Source: Microbacterium limosum | GTDB lineage: Bacteria; Actinomycetota; Actinomycetes; Actinomycetales; Microbacteriaceae | Assembly: GCF_036324365.1 (NCBI RefSeq) | Contig: NZ_CP137080.1 | Location: 434,001-498,000, forward strand | DNA length: 64,000 bases | Reading direction: 5' to 3' | Shown: positions 18,802 to 25,454 of the stretch, one piece after another | Numbering within the stretch: position 1 is the stretch's first letter | Layout: each line of letters opens with the position of its first letter | Position numbers and translations under genes: made by a program | The notes under the pieces: generated by a model | Database searches by the model: none | Told to the model about the DNA's origin: nothing | The model's input: only the letters and a program-made list of their open reading frames with translations

Positions 18802-19802
18802 CGCGCGCGGTCGTCATCGCCCCCGATTCGTTCAAGGGCACTCTCGCCGCGGACGATGTGGCCCGGGCGATGGCCGCAGGCTGGTCCAGCGTGCATCCCG
18901 ACGATCGCATCGAGCTGCGCCCGCAAGCCGACGGCGGCGAGGGGACCCTCGACGCGGTCGAGGCGAGTGTCCCCGGAGCTCGCCGCCACCGCGTCCCCGG
19001 CGTGACGGGTCCGGACGGTCGTCCGGTCGTCGGCGAATGGGTCGAGCTGCCCGACGGCACAGGAGTCGTCGAGCTCGCTCAGATGTCGGGGCTTCCGCTG
19101 ATGCGCGAGCTCGATCCGCTCGGTGCCACCTCGCGCGGTCTCGGCGAGGTGATCGCGGCCGTCATCGACGCGGGCGCGTCGCGCCTGCTCATCGGGCTGG
19201 GCGGCTCGGCCTCGACCGACGGCGGTCTGCCCGCTCTCGAGGCGATCGGCGACCGGCGGCCGCCCGAGGGCGGCGCACTGCTGCTCGCCGACGTCACCGC
19301 TCCCCTGCTCGGCCCCGCCGGCGCTGCCGCCGTCTTCGGACCGCAGAAGGGCGCGAGCCCCGAGCAGATCGCGCTGCTCGAAGAACGACTGTCGCTCATC
19401 GCCGAGCGCCTGACGGCCGATCCCGAAGAGCCGGGCACGGGCGCGGCAGGAGGCGTCGCCTACGGGCTGCGCCACTGGGGCGCGACCCTCGCGAGCGGAT
19501 CCGTCTACATCGCCGAGGCGACGGGTCTCGGCGCGGCGATCGTCGGCGCCGACGTCGTGCTCACCGGCGAGGGCCGCTTCGACAGCCAGTCACTCACCGG
19601 CAAGGTCGTCGGGACCGTGATCGGCCGGGCCGCGGCGGCAGGAGTCGCCTGCGGCGTCATCGCGGGGGCCGCCGCCGAGGATCCGCCCTGCTGGATCGCG
19701 ACGCTCGTCGACGAGGCCGGATCCCTTCGGGCTGCGATGGACGAGCCCGCCCGGTGGCTCACGGCAGCCGCTCGACGCGCCGCACGGGAGCTCGTCTCAT
19801 GA
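18798..19802 (+). CDS. Glycerate kinase (GlxK/GarK family)
   Basis: A 334-residue glycerate kinase that phosphorylates glycerate with ATP to feed glycolysis. Signatures are the opening VIAPDSFKGTLAADDVARAM, ADGGEGTLDA, GLGGSASTDGG, GAAAVFGPQKGA and a C-terminal LTGEGRFDSQSLTGK. The protein is slightly shorter than the usual 370-380 residues in the middle. The start overlaps the isomerase stop by 4 nt. It indicates that the operon releases a C3 acid that enters central metabolism as phosphoglycerate. Confidence 0.92.
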   Translation: MTRAVVIAPDSFKGTLAADDVARAMAAGWSSVHPDDRIELRPQADGGEGTLDAVEASVPGARRHRVPGVTGPDGRPVVGEWVELPDGTGVVELAQMSGLPLMRELDPLGATSRGLGEVIAAVIDAGASRLLIGLGGSASTDGGLPALEAIGDRRPPEGGALLLADVTAPLLGPAGAAAVFGPQKGASPEQIALLEERLSLIAERLTADPEEPGTGAAGGVAYGLRHWGATLASGSVYIAEATGLGAAIVGADVVLTGEGRFDSQSLTGKVVGTVIGRAAAAGVACGVIAGAAAEDPPCWIATLVDEAGSLRAAMDEPARWLTAAARRAARELVS

Positions 19803-20098
19803 CGATGCCGATGGTCGCACTGAACGACGGGAACGCGATTCCGCGCATCGGGTTCGGTGCCTACCGGGTGGTCGACGATCTCACCGTCCTGACCCTGCTG
19901 ACAGCCCTCGAGATCGGGTACCGCAGCATCGACACCGCCTCGATCTACGGCAACGAGGTCGGGATCGGTCGGGCAATCGCCGAGTCCGATCTGCCGCGCC
20001 ACGGCCGGATCTGTGCTCCCGGCCGTCGCGACGTTCGCCTGGTACTTCATCGTCCGCGCGATCGCGCACCGGGTGATCATGCGGTTCGAGCCCGTTGA
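19799..20098 (+). pseudogene. Aldo/keto reductase, truncated after about 67 residues
   Basis: The ATG overlaps the glycerate kinase stop by 4 nt, so this was the tenth coupled gene of the run. The start is a genuine aldo/keto reductase (IPRIGFGAYRV, catalytic Asp in YRSIDTA, catalytic Tyr in IYGNEVGIG). Family similarity stops at about position 20000, after SDLPR. The remaining codons to 20098 are unrelated and come from a downstream fragment read in the wrong phase. The barrel is therefore incomplete and the protein is presumed inactive. The break marks the left edge of the rearranged island. Confidence 0.8.
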
Positions 20099-20156
20099 CG
20101 CCGACCTGCGTAACGAGCGGATCCGGGAGCAACGGCTGGCGGAGATCTACGGCTGA
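20013..20156 (+). pseudogene. C-terminal tail of an unknown membrane protein
   Basis: In the phase starting with GTG 20013 there are 47 residues: one hydrophobic segment (LPAVATFAWYFIVRAIA) and a charged tail ending QRLAEIYG before a stop. It overlaps the end of the broken aldo/keto reductase frame. It looks like the 3' end of a gene whose front was lost at the 20000 junction. No family is recognised. Confidence 0.4.
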
Positions 20157-20167
20157 ACCGCTGCCCC

Positions 20168-20636
20168 ATGACCGTCCCGACCCCAGCCCAGATCGCCGCC
20201 CGCGTCGCCCCTCGAAGAGGCGCTGCCGCGGCCGCGCGCAGCACCCCCGGCGGGCGCCGGATCTCCCGCAAAGCGGCGCAGCAGATCCAGGAGCTCGCCA
20301 CCACACCCGCCGACGTCGACGCGGCGATCGCGCACCCGCACTCGACCGAACGCACCCACCAGGACAACGGCACCTTGTACGTGCAGGGAGATCTCGGCGT
20401 GATCGTCCCCGATGACGACCGGACCCTCATCGTCGGCCTCGTCCGGGTCGACCCCGACACGGGACCGCTACGCCGCGGCCGCCGCGCGGGTGGCGGACCC
20501 GCACGCCGGATGCCCACGACCGCGACCGAAATCGAGCAGTCCCTTCACGCGCACGGCTTCCAGACCCTCCCCACGCGCGGCGGGCATCGCAAGGCGACAC
20601 ATCCTGCCCATCCCGGTGTGGTTATCACTGTGCCCC
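20168..20636 (+). pseudogene. HicA-like RNA-binding toxin fusion, cut by an IS
   Basis: About 156 native residues. The first part (residues about 30-95: ISRKAAQQIQELATTPADVD, later GTLYVQGDLGVIVPDD) has an unassigned fold. The end, from TATEIEQSLHAHGFQTLP through RGGHRKATHP, resembles the small HicA mRNA-interferase fold, including the His in the GGHRK motif. The frame runs into the IS inverted repeat at 20637 and ends at 20740 after foreign residues, so the last strand or helix of the HicA-like domain is lost. No HicB antitoxin follows because the IS occupies that place. The HicA assignment rests on motif resemblance only. Confidence 0.5.
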
Positions 20637-20771
20637 TGACTCGCCCCGGCGTGTCCGGAGACATGATTCCTTGGAAGGATCTGTCTCATGGGACGTCCTG
20701 TCGCGCGTCAGGCTTAGTGGCAGGGGTTGTTAGTTGCTGAGGCAGCGCCCCTACTGGAAGGTCTAAGAACT

Positions 20772-21089
20772 ATGAGTCATCCCCCGGTGATCCCGGCGGA
20801 GAAGAAGATCCGCATTGTGTTGAGCGTGCTTCAGGGTGAGATCTCGATCGCGGAAGCCGCGCGTCGGGAGAAGGTGTCCGAGCAGGCGATCGGGAACTGG
20901 AAGCGCCAGTTCCTCGAGGGCGGGAAGGCGGGGATTGAGGCGGGCAAGTCGAAGCCCACGTCCCGCGAGCAGCAGCTCGAGGACGAGGTCGCCGAGCTCA
21001 CCCAAGCGCTGGGTGAGGCCGCGGTCGAGATCCGGGTGTGGAAGAAGTCAGCTGAGGGCCGGCTGGGCCCTTCGAGGACCTCGAGGTGA
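20772..21089 (+). CDS. Transposase subunit A (HTH) of the inserted IS
   Basis: A 105-residue protein with an N-terminal helix-turn-helix (EISIAEAARREKVSEQAIGN) and a following alpha-helical, heptad-like segment (QLEDEVAELTQALGEAAVEI) that usually mediates multimerisation in IS3-type OrfA proteins. It binds the IS ends. I chose the ATG at 20772 over an upstream start at 20727 because the domain begins there. The stop overlaps the GTG of subunit B (GTGA). Confidence 0.82.
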   Translation: MSHPPVIPAEKKIRIVLSVLQGEISIAEAARREKVSEQAIGNWKRQFLEGGKAGIEAGKSKPTSREQQLEDEVAELTQALGEAAVEIRVWKKSAEGRLGPSRTSR

Positions 21090-22036
21090 TCCGCACCGAG
21101 GCGGGCATGCCGACCGCGAGGTTCGTGGACATGATCGGCGTGCCCGAGCGGTCGTATCGGCGGTGGCAGGCCAAGGCCCGTGCCAACCGCCCGCCGAAGG
21201 GTCCGTGGCCGCAGCCGGCGCGCACCGCGGTCCGCGACGCGGTCGTCGCTCACGCGAAAGCGCACCCGGCCTGGGGACACCGGAAGGTCTGGGCGATGAC
21301 CCGTCACGACGGGCACCCGGTGTCGCAGGCGACCGTGTTGCGGCTACTGCGCGATGAGGGTCTGATCCTGGGCGCGAACTACCAGCGGGAGCGGCGCCGC
21401 CTCGCCGAGCGGCGCAAGGCCGCCTTCGCGAAGGAGCCGACGGGCCCGAATCAGGTCTGGCAGCTCGACTTCTCCGAGTACGAGACCACGACCGGCGGCA
21501 CCTGGCGGATCGCGTCGTGCCGGGACTACTGGGCGAAGTACGAGTTCGACGCGCACGTGTCCCCGACCGCGAACATGCACGACGCCGTCGCCGCCGTCGA
21601 GCTCGCCCTCGCCGAAGCAGAAGCGCTCCTCGGTCACCCGCTGATCGACGAGTGTCAGATCGACGAGGCGACCGGCGAGATCCTCCCGGTCCTGACGATC
21701 GTGACCGACAACGGCGGCCCGTTCCGCTCGTTCACGTTCGAAGCGTTCATCGCGACGCGCCCCGAGCTGCGGCACGTCCGGACGCGGGTTCGAACGCCCG
21801 GGCAGAACGGATCACGCGAACGCGGGTTCGGGACGATGAAGTACGAGTGGCTGTTCCGAGAAGAGATCGACGACGGCCTCCAGCTCGTCGAGCACGTGAA
21901 CGCCTACCGGCACGACTACAACCACGTCCGACCGCACGAAGCGATCGCCTGGAACCGACCCGCTGACGTCTACGCCGGCACCGCCGACCCCACCATCCCC
22001 AACTTCGAAACCAAAGAAATCCTGCCAACTACTTGA
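21086..22036 (+). CDS. Transposase subunit B (DDE integrase) of the inserted IS
   Basis: A 316-residue integrase-core transposase. An HTH_21-like region (HPAWGHRKVWAM) comes first, and the catalytic triad is visible as the Asp in WQLDFSEY, the Asp in VTDNGGPF, and the Glu in SRERGFGTMKYE. All three acids are present and both ends of the element look intact, so this is the only element of the three with both a complete transposase set and intact flanks for activity, apart from the IS30-type copy. Confidence 0.88.
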   Translation: MIRTEAGMPTARFVDMIGVPERSYRRWQAKARANRPPKGPWPQPARTAVRDAVVAHAKAHPAWGHRKVWAMTRHDGHPVSQATVLRLLRDEGLILGANYQRERRRLAERRKAAFAKEPTGPNQVWQLDFSEYETTTGGTWRIASCRDYWAKYEFDAHVSPTANMHDAVAAVELALAEAEALLGHPLIDECQIDEATGEILPVLTIVTDNGGPFRSFTFEAFIATRPELRHVRTRVRTPGQNGSRERGFGTMKYEWLFREEIDDGLQLVEHVNAYRHDYNHVRPHEAIAWNRPADVYAGTADPTIPNFETKEILPTT

Positions 22037-22362
22037 CGCGGGACAGTCCCAGTAAGTATCCGCGCGAGCTTCGTGAGCGCGCTGTCCGCATGGTCGCCGA
22101 AGTGCGGTCCGATTACCCGAGCGAGTACGCCGCGATCACTGCGGTGGCGCAGATGCTCGGGATCGGGTCTCCCGAGACCATCCGGACATGGATCCGACGG
22201 CAGCAGGTCGATGCCGGCGACCGGCCCGGCGTCACGACTGACGCGGCCGAGGAGATCAAGCGACTCAAGCGGGAGAACGCCGAGCTGCGGCGCGCGAACG
22301 AGATCTTGAAGGCGGCTTCGGCTTTCTTCGCGGCCGAACTCGACCGGCCACTGAAGCGATAG
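22033..22362 (+). pseudogene. OrfA of the outer IS3-type element, separated from its start
   Basis: The genuine reading frame begins with SKYPRELRERAVRMVAEV at 22051; its first four codons (MGRP) lie at 20688 on the other side of the inserted IS. A TTG at 22033, supplied by the inserted IS end, reopens the frame as a hybrid protein of about 109 residues. The rest is a normal IS3 OrfA: an HTH around SPETIRTWIRRQQ and a leucine-zipper-like EEIKRLKRENAELRRANEIL. Whether the hybrid start is used is unknown. Confidence 0.75.
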
Positions 22363-22994
22363 TCGCGTTCATCGAGGACCACAAGGACCGCCGTGATGGT
22401 GGGTTGCGGTGGGGTGTCGAGTCGATTTGCGCCGTGCTCACCCAGCACGGCTGCAAGATCGCCCCATCGACCTACTACGACGCCCGCGGGCGGGGACCGT
22501 CCTCACGGGAGTTGTCCGATGAGCGGTGGAAGCCGATCGTCCTCGCGACCTGGCAGGGCCAGCGGAAGGTGCTCGGCGCCCGCAAACTCTGGCTCCGGCT
22601 CCGCCGCGACGGGCACGAGATCGCTCGCTGCACGGTCGAACGCCTCATGCGAGACCTCGGTATCGCCGGCGTCGTGCGTGGGAAGCGGAAGCGGCCGATC
22701 GACACGGATCTGCGGGAGACCAGGCCCGCCGACCTCGTCGACCGGCACTTCGCCCGGTTCCGCACGAACCAGCTCTGGGTGGCCGACTTCACCTACGTCT
22801 GGACGTGGTCGGGGTGGGTCTACGTCGCGTTCGTGTTCGACGCGCACTCCCGTCGCATCCTCGGCTGGCGCGCCGCGACGAGCATGACCACACCGCTCGT
22901 GCTGGACTGCCTCGACATGGCCCTCTGGACCCGGCGGCGTGAAGGCGTCGCCGGGTTCGGCGGCCTCACGCATCACACCGACGCGGGCAGCGTC

Positions 22995-24442
22995 GGCGAA
23001 TTCAACTGGTCGTCGCAACACCGCCTGTTTGCAGCAAGTGTAGGTGTTCGTCGAGCGCTTCGGCGGGGGTGCGCCACCCGAGTCGCTTTCGGGGTCGCGT
23101 GTTGAGGGCGTGGGCGACAGCGGCGAGGTCGTCCGGGGACCAGCGTGAGAGATCTGTGCCCTTCGGAAAGTACTGCCGGAGCAACCCGTTCGTGTTTTCG
23201 TTGGTGCCACGCTGCCAGGGGCTGTGAGGGTCTGCGAAGTAGACCGTCAGGCCGGTGTCGATGGCGAACTGGGCATGAGCGGACATCTCCTTCCCGCGGT
23301 CCCAGGTCAGCGAGCGTTTCAGTTCCGCCGGCAAGGTGCTCATCGCTGCCGCCAGCGCCCTGTTCATCGAGAGTGCCCCGTAGCCGGATAGCGCCGGCCC
23401 GTTCTTCGGGATCGGCTGTTCCCGCCACCCGTCCTCGCGAGGCAGATGAACGAGCGTAGTGAAGCCGGTGGTGCGTTCGACGACGGTGCCGATCGCGGAC
23501 CTGTTGATGCCGATGATGAGGTCGCCCTCGTGGTGACCAGGGATCGCGCGGTCTTCCGCCTCGGCGGGCCGCTCGCTGATCAGGACGTCGGCGGTGACGT
23601 GAGCCCACGGCACCCGCTTCGAGCGTGCTCGCGGCATGCGCAGTGCTCGGCCGGTGCGCAGACACAGGATGAGCTCGCGCTTCAGGGCACCGCGACTCTC
23701 GATGAACAGCGCCTGGTAGATGGCCTCGTGGCTGATGCGCATGCTGTCATCATCCGGGAAGTCGAGCTTGATCCGGTTCGCGATCTGCTCCGGACTCCAC
23801 CCCGTGACCCACCGGCGATCCTTCCGGTGAGGCTTGTTCCTCCCGATCCACTGCGGCGACACCGGCCCAGCGACAACACTCCCGTCAGGCCGTCGGATCT
23901 GGCCGGAGAGCCGCTCCTGAACATACTCACGCAGCCGAGGGTTCGCGGCGAGCTTGGCGACCTTCGGTCTTCGTGCGAACAGCTCCGCCTTCCACTGCGC
24001 GACCGAGGCGCGATAGTCCAGCTTCCCACCTCGCGTCGCGGCGTTGCGGCGCAGTTCCCGCGAGATCGTCGACGGGCTGCGGCCCAGTGCCCTGGCGATC
24101 GCCCGGACCCCGGTCTCCTTCGCCTTGAGAATCGCGATCTCCTCGCGTTCAGCCAACGACAGATACCGGCCCGACGGCGCCGGCCACGAATACGGTGACA
24201 TACCGCCTGATTGTCGGAACCACCGCGAGCCGACAACGGGAGCCACGCCGATCGCGACGCCAGCTTCGGCCGGGAGCAGCCCGGTGCTGATCTTCGTCCA
24301 GAACTCGCGCTCGCGCGCACGCGGGTGCCCTGGGTGCCCGGGAGAACGCATCGGCGCCCGCCCGGTCACTTCCCTCATCCAATCCGATGGTCGTCCCACA
24401 ACACCCTCCGATCAGGTGTTGCTTCCACCGGTTGAATCCGCC
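22995..24442 (-). mobile_element. IS30-type element inserted in orfB
   Basis: The 1448-bp element has imperfect 28-bp terminal inverted repeats (23 of 28 matching; left end begins GGCGAATTCAAC, right end reads GGCGGATTCAACC on the opposite strand). It is flanked by the 3-bp direct repeat GTC at 22992-22994 and 24443-24445. Its single transposase gene runs against the outer element. As the outer gene reads cleanly once it is removed, this is a recent insertion. Confidence 0.88.
23002..24399 (-). CDS. IS30-family transposase
   Basis: A 465-residue IS30 transposase that fills the element. It has an N-terminal HTH (LSLAEREEIAILKAKETGV and SPSTISRELRRN) and a DDE core with Asp in HEGDLIIG, Asp in LTWDRGKE and Glu in QRGTNENTNGLLR. 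About 90 residues before the canonical HTH are less conserved, so the true start could be internal, for example the ATG before SPYSWPAPSG. The stop codon lies inside the left terminal repeat. Intact and probably functional. Confidence 0.9.
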   Translation of the reverse strand: MGRPSDWMREVTGRAPMRSPGHPGHPRAREREFWTKISTGLLPAEAGVAIGVAPVVGSRWFRQSGGMSPYSWPAPSGRYLSLAEREEIAILKAKETGVRAIARALGRSPSTISRELRRNAATRGGKLDYRASVAQWKAELFARRPKVAKLAANPRLREYVQERLSGQIRRPDGSVVAGPVSPQWIGRNKPHRKDRRWVTGWSPEQIANRIKLDFPDDDSMRISHEAIYQALFIESRGALKRELILCLRTGRALRMPRARSKRVPWAHVTADVLISERPAEAEDRAIPGHHEGDLIIGINRSAIGTVVERTTGFTTLVHLPREDGWREQPIPKNGPALSGYGALSMNRALAAAMSTLPAELKRSLTWDRGKEMSAHAQFAIDTGLTVYFADPHSPWQRGTNENTNGLLRQYFPKGTDLSRWSPDDLAAVAHALNTRPRKRLGWRTPAEALDEHLHLLQTGGVATTS

Positions 24443-24778
24443 GTCTACACGTCGATCGCGTTCACCGACCGGCTCGTAGAGGAAGGAATCGACCCCTCGG
24501 TCGGGTCCGTGGGCGACGCGTACGACAACTCGCTCGCGGAGTCGCAGATCGGGCTCTACAAGTCCGAGCTCATCCATCACGAAGGCCCCTGGCGAGACGT
24601 CGACGAGGTCGAAGCGGCGACCGCGTCCTGGGTGCTGTGGTTCAACACCGAGCGCACCCACGGCTCGATCGACGACCTCACACCGCTCGAGGTCGAGCAG
24701 CTCGACTACGCTCGCAACGAACCGGTCGGAAGAGCCGGCTGACACCAGCAAAACGCTCTCCGGACATGCCGGGGCGAG

Positions 24779-24961
24779 TCACTGATCCATGTGGCCGGAA
24801 CCGTGCGCCTCGCCGACGTGTCCGCTGTCCTCGGACCGTGGATCCGTCACCGCCGGTGTTCCATGTCCGGCGTGGGCCATGTTGTGGTCGTGTGTGTGCG
24901 CTTCGCCGTGGGGGGTGGCGTCGGCAGGTCCGTGGTGATGGTGGGCGTGCGGATCAGTCAT
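24779..24961 (-). pseudogene. His-rich N-terminus of a copper-translocating P1B ATPase (CopB-like), cut by the IS
   Basis: Sixty residues starting MTDPHAHHHHGPAD and dense in His (HTHDHNMAHAGHG, later HGSGH), the kind of metal-binding N-terminus found on CopB-type copper ATPases of this bacterial group. The frame meets the IS inverted repeat at 24781 and stops at once, so all membrane and catalytic domains are gone. A CsoR-type operator lies 71-87 bp upstream, consistent with a former copper-inducible gene. The ATPase identity is inferred from the His-rich leader and the neighbours. Confidence 0.6.
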
Positions 24962-25031
24962 TGCTGGCGTACCTCGTTCGGATCAGGGCGCTCTTTGTCC
25001 CGGCCTCGTTTGGCCTGATGAGCGTAACGAT

Positions 25032-25048
25032 ATACCCCAGGAGGGTAT
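25032..25048. promoter_or_regulatory. CsoR-type operator upstream of the truncated copper ATPase
   Basis: Inverted repeat ATACCC-N5-GGGTAT at 25032-25048, resembling the G/C-tract palindromes bound by CsoR-family copper or persulfide sensors. It is in the 210-bp gap between the His-rich ATPase start (24961) and the terminator at 25128. It now drives only a 60-codon stub. No csoR gene is adjacent; the only CsoR-family gene in the window is at 36634. Confidence 0.55.
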
Positions 25049-25127
25049 TCCGCTACGGTTTGCTCCGTCTATGCGTGGAACCCGTAGCGCCCCGCGGATC
25101 GATTACTGGTCGGGATTCCCTTGCCTA

Positions 25128-25162
25128 CGGTGGGGCCACAGTCAAACGCCGTGGCCCCACCG
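25128..25162 (-). terminator. Hairpin after the YHS/copA genes
   Basis: Perfect 12-bp stem (CGGTGGGGCCAC / GTGGCCCCACCG) with an 11-nt loop, placed just after the stop of the minus-strand YHS gene. There is no clear T tract. Confidence 0.6.
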
Positions 25163-25172
25163 CGGTGGACTC

Positions 25173-25436
25173 TTACGCCGGGGTGGCCGCGTACTTCGCC
25201 GGGTCGGCGTCGAAGAGCGGGCCGCAAGCTGCGCAGCAGAAGTAGTAGCGGGTGCCTTCGTAGTCGCGGAACAGGCCGGCGGCTTCGGCATCTGCCTTGA
25301 CCACGGTGCTTCCGGTCATCACGGGGCATTCAGCGAGGTCTTCTGCGGACGGGGCGAGGAGGTCCTTGCGTCCCTCTGCGTCGACGGCGGCGTGGTGGTT
25401 GTGGCTGCAGCAGGAGCCGGTGGAGTTCTCTGACAT
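25173..25436 (-). CDS. YHS-domain heavy-metal-binding protein
   Basis: An 87-residue cytoplasmic protein. A His/Cys-rich start (GSCCSHNHHAA) is followed by a YHS domain with CPVMTGSTV and YYFCCAACGPLF, a Cys-rich metal-binding pattern commonly encoded beside copper ATPases. It lies 18 nt downstream of the copA fragment on the same strand and is followed by a terminator, so it was the last gene of a copA-YHS operon. It may deliver or buffer copper for the ATPase. Confidence 0.82.
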   Translation of the reverse strand: MSENSTGSCCSHNHHAAVDAEGRKDLLAPSAEDLAECPVMTGSTVVKADAEAAGLFRDYEGTRYYFCCAACGPLFDADPAKYAATPA

Positions 25437-25454
25437 GGTGTTTCTCTTTCGGTA

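Larger units (their letters stand above)
20699..22045 (+). mobile_element. Complete IS (two-ORF DDE integrase type) inserted in orfA of the outer IS
   Basis: The 1347-bp element begins TGTCGCGCGTCA and ends TGACGCGGGACA, a 12-bp inverted repeat with one mismatch and TG...CA tips. It is flanked by the 4-bp direct repeat GTCC (20695-20698 and 22046-22049). Removing one repeat plus the element restores the outer orfA as MGRPSKYPREL. It encodes an HTH protein and a DDE integrase that overlap by 4 nt. The family is IS3 or closely related. Confidence 0.85.
22362..24742 (+). pseudogene. OrfB (DDE integrase) of the outer IS3-type element, interrupted
   Basis: OrfB homology starts at about 22362 in the -1 phase relative to orfA, as expected for IS3-type programmed frameshifting. 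It runs through a WVADFTYVWTWSGW region to HHTDAGS at 22994. The IS30-type element follows, and the frame resumes at 24446 with YTSIAFTDRL, the DAYDNSLAESQIGLYK catalytic-Glu region, and a stop at 24742. Joining across the 3-bp GTC duplication gives an unbroken frame. The interruption makes it inactive. Confidence 0.85.
20637..24781 (+). mobile_element. IS3-type element carrying two other IS insertions
   Basis: Ends are 25-bp inverted repeats with one mismatch: left 20637-20661 beginning TGACTCGCCCCGG, right 24757-24781 ending CGGGGCGAGTCA. Without the two inner elements and their target duplications the element would be about 1343 bp, normal for the IS3 family, with the usual orfA and orfB in one direction. 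OrfA is split by the IS at 20699-22045 and orfB by the IS30-type element at 22995-24442, so this copy cannot make its own transposase. No target duplication is seen at its outer ends (CCC on the left, CTG on the right). Both flanking genes are truncated, which suggests a later deletion or recombination. Confidence 0.85.

Noticed and set aside
20637..20661. Target-site duplication of the outer IS3-type element
   Set aside because: Bases left of 20637 and right of 24781 do not match for 3-5 nt, so no duplication can be claimed.
22404..23105. A 233-codon frame that looks like a complete short transposase
   Set aside because: It is the front of orfB running into the IS30-type element; the last about 37 residues are IS30 end sequence.
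24044..24742. A 232-codon plus-strand frame with an integrase-like end
   Set aside because: Its first half is antisense to the IS30 transposase; only the part after 24446 is real orfB sequence. It is an artefact of the insertion.
25071..25433. A 120-codon plus-strand frame over the YHS gene
   Set aside because: It is antisense to the YHS gene, whose Cys-rich motifs are clear, and crosses the terminator hairpin.
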